From the NCBI RefSeq assembly GCF_001524445.2, contig NZ_CP013418.1:62001-126000 (forward strand): DNA of 64,000 bases, read 5' to 3'. A program made the translations under genes and the position numbers. Below are positions 17,231-26,747 of this stretch, piece by piece. The notes below the pieces were generated by a model that was given only the letters and a program-made list of their open reading frames with translations, searched no databases and was not told the origin of the DNA. The DNA comes from Burkholderia savannae (GTDB taxonomy: Bacteria > Pseudomonadota > Gammaproteobacteria > Burkholderiales > Burkholderiaceae). The stretch's first letter is position 1. Every line of letters starts with the position of its first letter.

Positions 17231-18850
17231 ATGTCCAACGTGAATGGATTGAGAGTGCGCCGGTCGGTGCGCGATCTTCAGAAGCTGTACGACAAGGGCG
17301 AGAAGAAGCCGCTCGAGGATCTCGTGCGCGCGTGGGCCGGCATCCAGGCGTTGCCGGCGTCGGATTTGAAATCGTTCTTCTCGCTCGGCGGCTATCACGG
17401 CCAGCCGTTCCAGTATCGGAAGCCGGTCGACGATCTGCCGCCCGAGGACATCTATCCGTACTGGGGCGGCTATTGCAACCACGGCAACGTGCTGTTCCCG
17501 ACCTGGCACCGGGTGTACGTCTACAAGCTCGAGGAAGCGCTGCAGAGCATCGTGCCGGGCGTGTCGATGCCGTTCTGGGACGAAACGGACAAGTACACGC
17601 TCGAGCACGGCATCCCGTCGATCCTGACCCAGGAGACGTTCGAGCTGGACGGCAAGAAGATCGACAATCCGCTGCGCTCGTTCGTGTTGCCCGAAGCGCT
17701 GTCGGATCGCCTGCCGGGCGACGGCAACATCTACGAGAAGCCGAAGGGGTACGTCACGGTGCGCTATCCGCTGTCCGGCCTCGTCGGAACGCCGGAGGCG
17801 CTCGAGCAGACGAAGATCCACAACGCGAAATTCCCGTCGCCGGAGCAGAACGCCGAACTGCTCAACAGCAACGTGAAGGCGTGGCTGAAGGGCAACTCGC
17901 CGACGCCGGACGATCCCAATCCGACTCGCGACGGCGTCTATGCAGAATACATCCGCTGCCTGTCCGCGCCGAATTACACGGTGTTTTCCAACACGACTTC
18001 GGCGTCCGTGTGGAACAGCTCGAACCCGGGCCTCGTCACGCCCGTCGAATCGCCGCACAACGACATCCATCTGGCCGTCGGCGGCTTCGATTTCGGCGGC
18101 GGGCCCGGCGACGAAGTCGGGCAGATCGCCGGCGCGAACGGCGACATGGGAGAGAACAACACGGCCGGCATGGACCCGATCTTCTTCTTCCATCACTGCA
18201 ATGTCGATCGCATGTTCTGGGTCTGGCAGAAGCAGACGGGCCATACCGACCATCTCGACATCATCCGCAACTACCCGGGCACGAACGCGAGCGATTCGCA
18301 GGGCCCGACGCCTGGCTTCGCCCCCGGCGAGTCGCTCAACCTCCAGACGCCGCTCAATCCGTTCAAGAAGCCCGACGGCGGAATCTACACGTCCGAGGAC
18401 TGCGTCAACATCGAGCACCAGCTCGGATTCACGTACGGCCCGGGCTCGCTCGACGACGTCACGTCCGAGCTGAAGCAGACGATGCTGGCCGCGCCGAGTG
18501 GAAACAGCACGAAGAAGCTGACGGTGACGGGCATCGATCGTGCGCAATTCCAGGGTTCTTTCGTGATGAAGGTGTACGCGACGGTGGCCGATCCGAACGG
18601 CAAGACGCGCGAGTATTACGTCGGCCACCAGGCGATCCTGAGCCGCTGGAACGTCGTGCATTGCGCGAACTGCCTGACGCATCTGGACGTCGTCGCGCAC
18701 TTCCAGCTGAGCATGATTCCGGCCGACGACGTGCCGAAAGCGGTGTTCCGGGTGGAAATCATCCATCGCGGCGGCGGCGTGCCGAGTGCGGCGAAGGCGG
18801 CCATCGATACGGTGTCCTCGTTGCAGCCGCGGTTCGAGGTGAGCGACTGA
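17231..18850 (+). CDS. Tyrosinase (type 3 copper monophenol/o-diphenol oxidase)
   Basis: A 539-residue binuclear copper enzyme that hydroxylates monophenols and oxidises catechols to quinones, the first step to melanin. The CuA histidines are His56 (GGYHGQ), His84 (CNHGN) and His93 (PTWHRVY); the CuB ligands are in SPHNDIHLAVGG (His276, His280) and FFFHHCNVDRMFW (His321/322). The C-terminal part from about residue 395 is a beta-rich domain, probably covering the active site. No signal peptide is present, so it is cytoplasmic unless carried out by a partner. AGAAGGAG precedes the ATG at 17231; a GTG within the ribosome site is not used. It resembles the B. thailandensis tyrosinase type. Confidence 0.95.
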   Translation: MSNVNGLRVRRSVRDLQKLYDKGEKKPLEDLVRAWAGIQALPASDLKSFFSLGGYHGQPFQYRKPVDDLPPEDIYPYWGGYCNHGNVLFPTWHRVYVYKLEEALQSIVPGVSMPFWDETDKYTLEHGIPSILTQETFELDGKKIDNPLRSFVLPEALSDRLPGDGNIYEKPKGYVTVRYPLSGLVGTPEALEQTKIHNAKFPSPEQNAELLNSNVKAWLKGNSPTPDDPNPTRDGVYAEYIRCLSAPNYTVFSNTTSASVWNSSNPGLVTPVESPHNDIHLAVGGFDFGGGPGDEVGQIAGANGDMGENNTAGMDPIFFFHHCNVDRMFWVWQKQTGHTDHLDIIRNYPGTNASDSQGPTPGFAPGESLNLQTPLNPFKKPDGGIYTSEDCVNIEHQLGFTYGPGSLDDVTSELKQTMLAAPSGNSTKKLTVTGIDRAQFQGSFVMKVYATVADPNGKTREYYVGHQAILSRWNVVHCANCLTHLDVVAHFQLSMIPADDVPKAVFRVEIIHRGGGVPSAAKAAIDTVSSLQPRFEVSD

Positions 18851-18972
18851 AGGCGGCCGAGTGCGGCCGAACGACGGCGGCGATGCCGCTCGCATCTTCG
18901 CCGGCGATTCTTTTACGTATGCACCCGGGCTCGGCCCAACAGCCGAGCCGGGCGCGACCAAGGAGGGCGAAC

Positions 18973-19407
18973 ATGAGCTACGACCCGGAAATCGGCAGCC
19001 TGGCGGGCATCTGGACGTACCGCAGCTTGATCAACAATCCCGACTTGTCGACGGATTTCGACAAGCTGGAGTTCGGCCGCGCGAACATCCAGATCGACAA
19101 GGCGCCGATGGGCGTCTTCAAGGGGCGCATCTACGGCGACGGCTGGGAGCTGACGCTGAGCGGCTACATCGACTACGGCGCGCCCAATACCGTGAGGTTC
19201 CAGGGGCGCGGCAAAGTGGGCGGCGAGGAGTGGATCTACGACTATGTCGGCTACCTGAGCCCGGCTTGGCCGAACGGCGTCAAGCAGCGGCCCGCGCTCG
19301 CCGGCTCGATCGTGCGCACCGCGCCGCATTCGAATGGAGCGGGCGGCGTCGCGCCCGCGGGCGTCGTGTGCTCGTGGTACGCGGTGCTCGACAAGCCGGC
19401 GAGCTGA
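18973..19407 (+). CDS. Small beta-rich protein encoded with tyrosinase
   Basis: A 144-residue soluble protein I cannot assign to a named family. It starts MSYDPEIGSLAGIWTYRSL and is rich in Gly and aromatic residues with a strand-like alternation (GRIYGDGWELTLSGYIDYG, then WIYDYVGYL). This suggests a lipocalin- or avidin-like small barrel. There is no signal peptide. It has one of the best ribosome sites in the window (AAGGAGGG) and follows the tyrosinase stop by 122 bases, so it is probably expressed from the same mRNA. Possible roles are a tyrosinase partner (copper delivery, inhibition or stability) or binding of a quinone product; all are inference. Confidence 0.7.
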   Translation: MSYDPEIGSLAGIWTYRSLINNPDLSTDFDKLEFGRANIQIDKAPMGVFKGRIYGDGWELTLSGYIDYGAPNTVRFQGRGKVGGEEWIYDYVGYLSPAWPNGVKQRPALAGSIVRTAPHSNGAGGVAPAGVVCSWYAVLDKPAS

Positions 19408-19896
19408 CGGCCGAATCGACCGATTCTCGCCTGTCAACGGCGGCGGGCTCGGCCGGGCCAGGCGCCGGCCTCGCACGCGTCGGCATGTCGGCATGTCGGC
19501 GCGTCGCGGGGCCGTTCAACGCTCATCACTTTCTCCCGCCCGTGCGCGGCGCAAACGTGCGCGGGCGCGATGCCGTCGCAGAGTCCCTGCGGATCGTCGA
19601 AGCCGGCCGTCGATCGCTGCGTCGATGCGCTCGGGCATCGGCGTATGCTTCTTAGGCGGATGCCACGACGCCCGTGCGCGGCACGGCGCGACACGGCGGC
19701 TCCTCTCTTGCCGCGGCGCGCGTATTGAACGATCCGGTTCGTCTTCCCGCCGTCATCGGATGGGGAATCGACGTGGCCGGTTGCCGCCGCCTCGGCCACG
19801 CGCCGACGTCGTTGGAACGAATGACCGAGGCGGGGCGGCGCCTCGATGCGCGGCGCCCGCCTGCGCGAAACGCCCGCCGCCGCGGCAAAGGACGCG
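19408..19896. other. Gap with no supported gene
   Basis: About 490 bases after the tyrosinase operon. Frames here are short or arginine-rich and not protein-like. Short direct repeats of CGGCATGT occur near 19480-19500. An AAAGGA ribosome site at the right end serves the DUF2784 gene. Confidence 0.5.
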
Positions 19897-20271
19897 ATGA
19901 CCTGGCTCGCCGATACCGTACTCGTCGTGCATGCGCTGATCGTGCTGTTCATCGTCGGCGGGCTCGTCGCGATCTGGGCGGGCGCCGCGCTCGGCTGGCG
20001 ATGGGTGCGCGACCGGACGTTCCGGCTCGTGCATCTGCTCGCGATCGGCGTGGTCGCCGCGCTGGCGGCGCTCGGCGTCGATTGCCCGCTGACCGTGCTC
20101 GAAGATCAGCTCCGCGCCGGCGCGCCGAGCGCGCAGGGCTTCGTGCAGCGCTGGGTCGGACGGCTGCTGTACTACGACTTGCCGGCGTGGGTGTTCACCG
20201 TCGCATACGTGCTGTTCGCGCTGATCGTGTGGCTCGCGTGGCGCCGGATTCCCGCGCGCAGGAACCGATAG
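19897..20271 (+). CDS. DUF2784 family membrane protein
   Basis: A 124-residue protein with about four membrane helices: an N-terminal one (LADTVLVVHALIVLFIVGG), one around AIWAGAALGWRW, one around LLAIGVVAALAALG, and the C-terminal YDLPAWVFTVAYVLFALIVW. The pattern VVHALIVLFIVGG, then CPLTVLEDQLR and the closing W-rich helix are typical of DUF2784, whose function is unknown. The ATG at 19897 follows AAAGGA at good spacing. It appears to be monocistronic, between the tyrosinase operon and the aidA-type genes. Confidence 0.8.
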   Translation: MTWLADTVLVVHALIVLFIVGGLVAIWAGAALGWRWVRDRTFRLVHLLAIGVVAALAALGVDCPLTVLEDQLRAGAPSAQGFVQRWVGRLLYYDLPAWVFTVAYVLFALIVWLAWRRIPARRNR

Positions 20272-20415
20272 TTGCCGCAACGGCAGCACCCGTTCGACCC
20301 GTTGCATGCGCGGCCGACCGGCGATCGCAGAACAGATCGCAGACCGGATCGTCGACGGCATCGATGCTCGTCTTCGTTGAGCGAGCGGCGCCGATGCCGA
20401 ATATCGGCAAAACGC

Positions 20416-20433
20416 GCCTGTGAGCTTTCGTAG
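20416..20433 (+). promoter_or_regulatory. Weak lux-box-like site upstream of aidA
   Basis: GCCTGTGAGCTTTCGTAG has the CTGT-AG-TT-AG skeleton of Burkholderia LuxR-type boxes but a poor right half. It lies about 130 bases before the aidA start. AidA genes are quorum-sensing targets in the B. cepacia complex, which is the reason for noting it. The rest of the gap 20272-20565 shows no gene. Confidence 0.25.
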
Positions 20434-20565
20434 TTGGACGCAGCCGCCGGCGGTTCGTACCTCGATGGATGCGGCATGCGAATGTTTCGTCATACGTAGG
20501 ATGCGATTCGATCGTCGACACGCATGTTCGCGTTGACTGGCTACCCATGACTACTTGGAGGCGCC

Positions 20566-21066
20566 ATGTCACGTGTGACCGATGTGCTCGTCGCAGTCGA
20601 TCCGGAAACCATCCTGCAGAATCATCCGAATGCGATGAATTCGGCGAATCCGTTGCTAAGCGATCCGAAGTACATCTACATGATCACCAACAACGATAAC
20701 GCGATCTCGGGGCAGGCCGGCGGCGAGCTGAATCTGAAGGCGGAGGTCGGCGACCTGATCCGGTGGCGCGAGCAGAGCATCTCGCTCGGCTTCGAAAAGC
20801 CGGTGATCTTCTACAAGTTCGTCGCCGACCAGGGCAGCGATCTGATCACGACGCCGACGCCGCGCATGGCGGAGACGTCGCTGCCGGTGCCGAACACGTC
20901 GGACCCGACGAAACCGAAATGCCAGACGGTGCGGAACTACTTCTGGTCGTCCGAAGTGCTGAAGCGCGGGAGCGTGACGTATCACTTCCAGTTCATGATT
21001 CTCGACCGCCGGTGCCAGATTTGCGGTTGCCATCAGTGGGACCCGTCCATCACGATCAAGTACTGA
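20566..21066 (+). CDS. aidA: AidA/PixA-type inclusion body protein
   Basis: A 166-residue soluble protein of the AidA/PixA family (PF12306 type). It begins VTDVLVAVDPETIL, continues with SDPKYIYMITN, GELNLKAEVGDLIRWREQS and EKPVIFYKF, and ends with the beta-rich VTYHFQFMILDR segment. PixA forms cytoplasmic inclusions in Xenorhabdus; AidA of the B. cepacia complex is linked to nematode killing and quorum sensing. No signal peptide is seen. CTTGGAGG precedes the ATG. A second family member follows in the same frame after the stop codon, so the two probably arose by duplication. Confidence 0.88.
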   Translation: MSRVTDVLVAVDPETILQNHPNAMNSANPLLSDPKYIYMITNNDNAISGQAGGELNLKAEVGDLIRWREQSISLGFEKPVIFYKFVADQGSDLITTPTPRMAETSLPVPNTSDPTKPKCQTVRNYFWSSEVLKRGSVTYHFQFMILDRRCQICGCHQWDPSITIKY

Positions 21067-21096
21067 CGTCGCGAGGGCGGGAATCCGATTCCGCCG

Positions 21097-21558
21097 GTGG
21101 TCGCCGTCGCCGTCGCCGTCGCGCTGCGTGGTGCGATCGCGCATGACAGCAAATATCTCTACGTGATTCGCGGCGGCGCCGAGCCGGCGCTCGGCCGCGA
21201 CGACGGGCGGATTGTCGCGCCGCTCATGCCCGGCGACGCGCTTCATCTGCGCGAGGGCGCGCTGTCGTATCTGGGCGAGAAGCGCGTGCTGTTCTATCGA
21301 ATGACGCCCGACGATGCGGGCGTCGTCGGCCCGATCGAGCTGCTGACGCGCGACGCGACGATCGTCGTGCCGAATCCGGGTGATCCGGAGCATCCGGAAA
21401 CGCGGGACGTCATCGAGCATGTCTGGCGCGTGCCGATCGTGGCTGTCGGCTCGACCGATTGCGACGTGGATTTCATGATCGCCGATCGCGCATGCACGTC
21501 GCTGGCGCACTTTACGTGGCGGGTCCGGATCGAGGCGCGCGGCGACGAGTCGTCGTAG
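21097..21558 (+). CDS. Second AidA/PixA-type protein, short N-terminus
   Basis: About 153 residues from a GTG at 21097. The body matches the AidA family (HDSKYLYVIRGG, LMPGDALHLREGALS, KRVLFYRM, then VDFMIADRACTSL), but the usual opening VxDVLVxVD is missing; in its place is VAVAVAVA encoded by GTCGCC repeats. There is no ribosome site near the GTG. The frame is in phase with the upstream aidA and separated from it by one stop codon and ten codons. Either the gene uses a weak GTG start and lacks the first strand, or the 5' end has been lost and it is a decaying copy. The aidA stop TGA at 21064 would have to be read through for a fusion. Confidence 0.6.
   Translation: MVAVAVAVALRGAIAHDSKYLYVIRGGAEPALGRDDGRIVAPLMPGDALHLREGALSYLGEKRVLFYRMTPDDAGVVGPIELLTRDATIVVPNPGDPEHPETRDVIEHVWRVPIVAVGSTDCDVDFMIADRACTSLAHFTWRVRIEARGDESS
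21100..21123. repeat. GTCGCC hexamer repeat
   Basis: Three GTCGCC units plus GTCGCG, encoding Val-Ala repeats, placed where the conserved N-terminal strand of an AidA protein should be. Slippage in this repeat may have remodelled the gene start. Confidence 0.85.
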
Positions 21559-21712
21559 TCGGCGCGCAAACGGATCGTGGCGCGCGGGGCGTTCGCGACG
21601 CTCGCGGGTGCCGGCGAGCGTGCGCCGGAGGTGTCGACGCGGATGCCGATGTCGATGCCTATGCGCTGCGAGGCCATGTGCCGGCCGCTCGAAGCATGCG
21701 CGGCGGCGCTTG

Positions 21713-21737
21713 AAAAAAAAGCCCGGCCAGGCCGGGC
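21713..21737 (-). terminator. Rho-independent terminator of acnA
   Basis: Read on the minus strand: stem GCCCGGCC, one-base centre, GGCCGGGC (21721-21737), followed by eight T residues (complement of the A-tract 21713-21720). It lies about 60 bases past the acnA stop and marks the end of the minus-strand TCA block. Confidence 0.9.
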
Positions 21738-21794
21738 TTCAAATCGACCGCGCACGCATTGCTGCGTTGCGCGGCCCCTGCAAAAACAGGATGC

Positions 21795-24512
21795 TTACGC
21801 TGCGAGCAGCGAGCGCAGCACGAACGGCAGGATGCCGCCGTGCTTGTAGTAGTCGACTTCGATCGGCGTATCGATGCGCAGCAGCACCGGCACGCGCTTC
21901 GTTTCGCCGTTCTTGCGATGGATCACGAGCGTGACGTCCTGTTGCGGCTTGAAGTCGTCGCCGAGCCCTTCGATGTCGTACGTTTCGTCGCCGGTGATGC
22001 CGAGCGACTGGATGCTGTCCGAGCCCTTGAACTGCAGCGGCAGCACGCCCATGCCGACGAGGTTCGAACGGTGGATACGCTCGAAGCTGCGTGCGATCAC
22101 GGCCTTCACGCCGAGCAACTGCGTGCCCTTCGCGGCCCAGTCGCGCGACGAGCCCGTGCCGTATTCCTCGCCCGCGAACACGACGGTCGGCGTGTCGGCG
22201 GCGACGTACTTCATCGCCGCGTCGTAGATCGACAGCTGTTCGCCGCTCGGCTGGTGGATCGTCAGGCCGCCCTCGACGCGCGAGCCGTCGGCCTTCGCCG
22301 GGATCATCAGGTTCTTGATCCGGACGTTCGCGAACGTGCCGCGCATCATCACGTCATGGTTGCCGCGGCGCGAGCCGTAGCTGTTGAAGTCGGCCTTCTG
22401 CACGCCGTTCTCCTTCAGCCACTTGCCAGCCGGCGAATCTTCCTTGATCGAGCCTGCCGGGCTGATGTGGTCGGTCGTGACGGAATCGCCGAAGATGCCG
22501 AGCGCGCGCGCGCCCTTGACCGTGACGATCTCGTCGGCCGGCTCCATCGAGAATTCCGTGCCGAAGAACGGCGGCTCCGCGATGTACGTCGACTTCGGCC
22601 AGTCGTAGACCTGGCCCGATTCGCCCTCGATCTTGCTCCAGAGGTCGCCCTTCTTCGTGAGCTGCGCGTAGTTCTCCTCGAACTTCTTCGGATCGAGCGC
22701 GTACTTGAGCAGCGCGTGGACTTCCTCGCTCGTCGGCCAGATGTCGCCGAGGTAGATGTCGCGGCCGCCCTTGCCCTGGCCGACCGGCTCGGTCATCAGA
22801 TCCTTCGTGATGTTGCCGGCGATCGCGTACGCGACGACGAGCGGCGGCGACGCGAGGAAGTTCGCGCGGATGTTCGGGTGGATGCGCGCTTCGAAGTTGC
22901 GGTTGCCCGACAGCACGGCCGCCGCGACGACGTCGTTCTTCGTGATCGCTTCGTTCAGCTCGGGCGTCAGGTCGCCCGCGTTGCCGATACAGGTCGTGCA
23001 GCCGTACGCGGCGACTTCGAAGCCGAGCTTCGCGAGGTAGGGCAGCAGGCCCGTCTTCGTCAGGTATTCGGTGACGATGCGCGATCCCGGCGCGAGCGAC
23101 GTCTTGATGTGCGGCGCGACGGTGAGGCCCGCTTCGACGGCCTTCTTCGCGAGCAGGCCGGCGGCGAGCAGCACGCTCGGGTTCGACGTGTTGGTGCACG
23201 ACGTGATCGCGGCGATCAGCACGTCGCCGTTCTTCACGGCGACGCCGTTGCTCGTCTTGTACTCGGCGGCGAGGTCGTCCGCCTTCTTCGCGAAGCCGTT
23301 TTCCGCGACGGGCTTCGAGAACAGATCGGTGAACGTCGACTTGACGTTGCCGATCTCGATGCGGTCCTGCGGACGCTTCGGGCCCGCCAGCGACGGCGCG
23401 ACGCTCGCCAGATCCAGCGTCAGCGTCTTCGTGTAGTCGATCTCGCCCGCCTTCGGAATGCCGAACAGGTCCTGCGCCTTGAAGTAGTTCTCGAACGCGG
23501 CGATTTCCGCCTTCGTGCGGCCCGTGCCCTTGAAGTAGTCGATCGTCTTCTCGTCGACCGGGAAGAAGCCCATCGTCGCGCCGTATTCCGGCGCCATGTT
23601 CGCGATCGTCGCGCGGTCCGGCAGCGCGAGCGTCTTCGTGCCTTCGCCGAAGAATTCGACGAACTTGCCGACGACCTTCTCCTTGCGGAGCATTTCAGTG
23701 ATCGTGAGCACGAGGTCGGTGGCCGTCACGCCTTCGCGCAGCTTGCCCTTCAGCTCGACGCCGACGACGTCGGGCGTGAGGAAGTACACCGGCTGGCCGA
23801 GCATGCCGGCTTCCGCCTCGATGCCGCCCACGCCCCAGCCGACCACGCCGATGCCGTTGATCATCGTCGTGTGACTGTCGGTGCCGACGAGCGTGTCGGG
23901 GTAGTAGACGGCGTCGCCGTCGTCCTTCTTCTTGTGGACGCCGCGCGCGAGGTACTCGAGGTTCACCTGGTGAACGATGCCGACGCCCGGCGGCACGACC
24001 TTGAACGTGTCGAACGCCTGCATGCCCCACTTCATGAACTGGTAGCGCTCGTTGTTGCGCTGGAATTCCAGTTTCATGTTCAGGTCGAGCGCGTCCTTCT
24101 GGCGGAAGTAGTCGATCTGCACCGAGTGGTCGACGACGAGATCCACCGGCACGAGCGGCTCGATCTTCTTCGGATTCTTGCCCGCGCGCTTCGCGACGCC
24201 GCGCATGGCCGCGATGTCGGCGAGCAGCGGCACGCCCGTGAAGTCCTGTAGCACGACGCGCGACACGACGAACGGAATTTCGTCGACGCGCTTCGCGTTC
24301 GGCTTCCAGTTGGCGAGCTGCTCGATGTGCTCTTCCGTGATCTTCTTGCCGTCGTAGTTGCGCAGCACGGATTCGAGCACGATGCGGATCGAGACCGGCA
24401 GGCGCTCGATCTTCGTCTTCAGTTCCTTGCCGAGCTTCGGCAGCGAGTAGAACTTGCCTTTGCCGGAACCGCTGTCGAATTCCTTGAGTGTTTTGTGGAG
24501 ATTGTGGGCCAT
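21795..24512 (-). CDS. acnA: Aconitate hydratase AcnA
   Basis: A 905-residue monomeric aconitase that isomerises citrate to isocitrate through a [4Fe-4S] cluster and may also act on 2-methyl-cis-aconitate. The cluster cysteines are in [13 protein letters not shown] and [10 protein letters not shown]. Other family features are [22 protein letters not shown] near residue 205-226 ([14 protein letters not shown]) and the swivelling C-terminal domain with [15 protein letters not shown] and [13 protein letters not shown]. The start [19 protein letters not shown] is the usual one. It lies 47 bases downstream of prpD on the same strand and ends before a strong terminator. The pairing links the TCA and methylcitrate cycles. 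Confidence 0.97.
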   Translation of the reverse strand: MAHNLHKTLKEFDSGSGKGKFYSLPKLGKELKTKIERLPVSIRIVLESVLRNYDGKKITEEHIEQLANWKPNAKRVDEIPFVVSRVVLQDFTGVPLLADIAAMRGVAKRAGKNPKKIEPLVPVDLVVDHSVQIDYFRQKDALDLNMKLEFQRNNERYQFMKWGMQAFDTFKVVPPGVGIVHQVNLEYLARGVHKKKDDGDAVYYPDTLVGTDSHTTMINGIGVVGWGVGGIEAEAGMLGQPVYFLTPDVVGVELKGKLREGVTATDLVLTITEMLRKEKVVGKFVEFFGEGTKTLALPDRATIANMAPEYGATMGFFPVDEKTIDYFKGTGRTKAEIAAFENYFKAQDLFGIPKAGEIDYTKTLTLDLASVAPSLAGPKRPQDRIEIGNVKSTFTDLFSKPVAENGFAKKADDLAAEYKTSNGVAVKNGDVLIAAITSCTNTSNPSVLLAAGLLAKKAVEAGLTVAPHIKTSLAPGSRIVTEYLTKTGLLPYLAKLGFEVAAYGCTTCIGNAGDLTPELNEAITKNDVVAAAVLSGNRNFEARIHPNIRANFLASPPLVVAYAIAGNITKDLMTEPVGQGKGGRDIYLGDIWPTSEEVHALLKYALDPKKFEENYAQLTKKGDLWSKIEGESGQVYDWPKSTYIAEPPFFGTEFSMEPADEIVTVKGARALGIFGDSVTTDHISPAGSIKEDSPAGKWLKENGVQKADFNSYGSRRGNHDVMMRGTFANVRIKNLMIPAKADGSRVEGGLTIHQPSGEQLSIYDAAMKYVAADTPTVVFAGEEYGTGSSRDWAAKGTQLLGVKAVIARSFERIHRSNLVGMGVLPLQFKGSDSIQSLGITGDETYDIEGLGDDFKPQQDVTLVIHRKNGETKRVPVLLRIDTPIEVDYYKHGGILPFVLRSLLAA

Positions 24513-24559
24513 GGTGATTTCCTGGGTTTAAGGCTAGGAAAGAACTCTGTATTTGACGG

Positions 24560-26011
24560 CTAGATCACATACAGATCGACGTACTCATCGACCGGCATCG
24601 CTTCGAGCTTTGCCTGGTCCAGCGACACGTCGAGAATCGCTTGTTGCTGCTTCGCCGGGAACCGGCGCGCGAGATTCGCCCTGAACTTGTCGATGAGGAG
24701 CGGAATCCCGTCGGCGCGCCGCCGCATGTGGCCGATCGGATAGTCGACCGCCACTTCGGCGAGCGTCGATCCGTCGTCGAACTCGACCGCGAGCGCGTTC
24801 GCGATCGAGCGCCTCGTCGGATCGTGGTAATCCTTCGTGAACTGCGGGTCCTCGACGCACGTGATCTTCGCGCGCAACGCGTCGATCCGCGGATCGGCCG
24901 CGACCGCGTCCTCGTAGTCGGCGGCCGTGAGGCGGCCGAACAGCAGCGGCACGGCGATCATGTACTGGATGCAGTGATCGCGATCGGCCGGGTTCGCGAG
25001 CGGTCCTTGCTTGTCGATGATGCGGATCGCCGCCGCGTGCGTGCGCACCGTGATGCGGCGGATCTCGTCCGTCGAGCGGCCGGCGGCCGCGAGCTGCGCG
25101 TGCAGCGCCATCGCGGCCTCGACGGCCGTCTGCGCGTGGAATTCGGCCGGATACGAAATCTTGAACAGCACGTTTTCCATCACGTACGTGCCGTACGGGC
25201 GCTGGAAGCGGAACGGCCTGCCGCCGAACGACACGTCGTAAAAGCCCCAGGTCTTCGCGGTGAGCGCGGACGGATAGCCCATCTCGCCCGTCTTCGCGAT
25301 CAGCGCGAGGCGCACCGCGCGCGAGGTCGCGTCGCCCGCCGCCCACGACTTGCGCGAGCCGGTGTTCGGCGCGTGGCGGTAAGTGCGCAGCGCCTGGCCG
25401 TCGACGAACGCGAGCGACAGCGCGTTGATCAGCTCGTCGCGCGTGAGGCCGAGCAGGCGGCCGACGGCCGCGGTCGACGCGACCTTCACGAGCAGCACGT
25501 GGTCGAGGCCGACCTGGTTGAACGAATTCTCGAGCGCGAGGCAGCCCTGGATCTCGTGCGCGTGGATCATCGCGACGAGCACGTCCTTCATCGCGAGCGG
25601 ACGCTTGCCGGCCGCGATCGCGGTGCGCGACAGCCAGTCGGCCGTCGCGAGGATGCCGCCGAGGTTGTCGGACGGGTGGCCCCATTCGGCCGCGAGCCAG
25701 GTGTCGTTGAAGTCGAGCCAGCGGATCGCCGCGCCGATGTTGAACGCGGCCTGCACCGGATCGAGCTGGAATGGCGTGCCGGGCACCTTCGCGCCGTGCG
25801 GCACGATCGTGCCCGGCACGATCGGCCCCAGCAGCTTGGTGCAGGCGGGATACGACAGCGCTTCGAGCCCGCACCCGAGCGTATCGATCAGGCAGTGGCG
25901 CGCGGTTTCGAGCGCGAGCGCACTGTCGATGCGATGGTTCAGCACGTAGTCGGCGATATCGACTAGCACTGAATCCGGCTCTGGCCGGACGTTCGGGATC
26001 GGGGCGGACAT
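24560..26011 (-). CDS. prpD: 2-methylcitrate dehydratase PrpD
   Basis: A 483-residue member of the MmgE/PrpD family that dehydrates 2-methylcitrate to 2-methyl-cis-aconitate in propionate breakdown. Visible family motifs are [64 protein letters not shown] and the late [15 protein letters not shown]. The ATG at 26011, preceded by AGGAG, starts the usual [12 protein letters not shown]; an open extension upstream lacks a ribosome site. It lies between a small exported protein gene and acnA. No prpB or prpC is in the window, so the rest of the methylcitrate cycle must lie elsewhere. Confidence 0.95.
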   Translation of the reverse strand: MSAPIPNVRPEPDSVLVDIADYVLNHRIDSALALETARHCLIDTLGCGLEALSYPACTKLLGPIVPGTIVPHGAKVPGTPFQLDPVQAAFNIGAAIRWLDFNDTWLAAEWGHPSDNLGGILATADWLSRTAIAAGKRPLAMKDVLVAMIHAHEIQGCLALENSFNQVGLDHVLLVKVASTAAVGRLLGLTRDELINALSLAFVDGQALRTYRHAPNTGSRKSWAAGDATSRAVRLALIAKTGEMGYPSALTAKTWGFYDVSFGGRPFRFQRPYGTYVMENVLFKISYPAEFHAQTAVEAAMALHAQLAAAGRSTDEIRRITVRTHAAAIRIIDKQGPLANPADRDHCIQYMIAVPLLFGRLTAADYEDAVAADPRIDALRAKITCVEDPQFTKDYHDPTRRSIANALAVEFDDGSTLAEVAVDYPIGHMRRRADGIPLLIDKFRANLARRFPAKQQQAILDVSLDQAKLEAMPVDEYVDLYVI

Positions 26012-26089
26012 CGAAGCTCCTGTCGACCAGTGTTGGCGCTTCGGCGCCGACTCTGGTCCCATGCAAGATGGTTGCTGTCGGGATCGACC

Positions 26090-26599
26090 TCAGTTCGCCG
26101 GCTTCAGCTCGTTCGACTGGGTCGGCGCGACGGCGTTGCCGGCCGCCATTTCGGGCGTCTGGCACTCGTCGGCGAGGCGGCTGTCGTCCTTGTCGCTGAA
26201 GAGCATGCCCTTCGTCGGGATCACGACGAGCTTCATGCCGCTTGCCGGGTCGTAGAACACGTCCGCGCCCGTCGTCGTCTGCTGGCGCGGCAGCTTGTAA
26301 TTCTTGTTGGCCCAGTGGACCGTGACGATCTGGTCGCGCTTCATGTCTCCGGCCAGGTCGTACGAAAGGCCGTCCTTGCACGACCATTTGACCGCGCCTT
26401 CCGGCATCGGATCGGTCTTCGCGGCGGCGCGCGCCTGCGCCTTCTTGCTGCGCGGGATCAGGTGACGCTTCGGCGCGGGGCGCTTCGGCGTGGCCTTCTT
26501 CGCGGTGGTGGACGAATCCTGAGCGAACGCGCTCGGCGCCGCGGCGAGCATCGTAGCGGACAGAGCGCCAATGACGGTGGCGATCAGCAGTTTCTTCAT
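26090..26599 (-). CDS. Exported protein, MliC-like lysozyme inhibitor fold suspected
   Basis: A 169-residue periplasmic protein. A clear signal peptide (MKKLLIATVIGALSATMLAA, cleaved near FAQ) is followed by a Lys/Pro/Arg-rich linker and a small domain: VKWSCKDGLSYDLAGDM, DQIVTVHWANKNYKL, DPASGMKLVVIPTKGML and LADEC. The two end cysteines, the central SG motif and the alternating strands resemble MliC/PliC, which inhibit c-type lysozymes. The match is by eye and partial. The gene sits between a CitE-like lyase and prpD on the same strand, 78 bases before prpD, an odd location for a cell-wall defence protein. Confidence 0.6.
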   Translation of the reverse strand: MKKLLIATVIGALSATMLAAAPSAFAQDSSTTAKKATPKRPAPKRHLIPRSKKAQARAAAKTDPMPEGAVKWSCKDGLSYDLAGDMKRDQIVTVHWANKNYKLPRQQTTTGADVFYDPASGMKLVVIPTKGMLFSDKDDSRLADECQTPEMAAGNAVAPTQSNELKPAN

Positions 26600-26747
26600 G
26601 GAGTCAGAACCTTACGTTTAATCGGTTGAAAGGGCGGACGCACAGCTCGTCCACCGGGTTGAACTGCACGCGCCCCGGAAGCGCGCAGCGGCCGCTATTT
26701 TCACCTATTTGGCCCGTCGAATTCAGTTTTTGCGCCCCGTGCACCGT

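Noticed and set aside
19334..19900. Reading frames in the gap after the tyrosinase operon
   Set aside because: Arg- and Cys-rich low-complexity products without start signals.
20566..21558. Insertion sequence or prophage around the tyrosinase and aidA region
   Set aside because: No transposase, integrase, terminal repeats or target duplication were found.
21759..24251. 830-codon plus-strand frame opposite acnA
   Set aside because: Antisense shadow of acnA; the composition is dominated by Arg, Val and Asp and no domain is seen.
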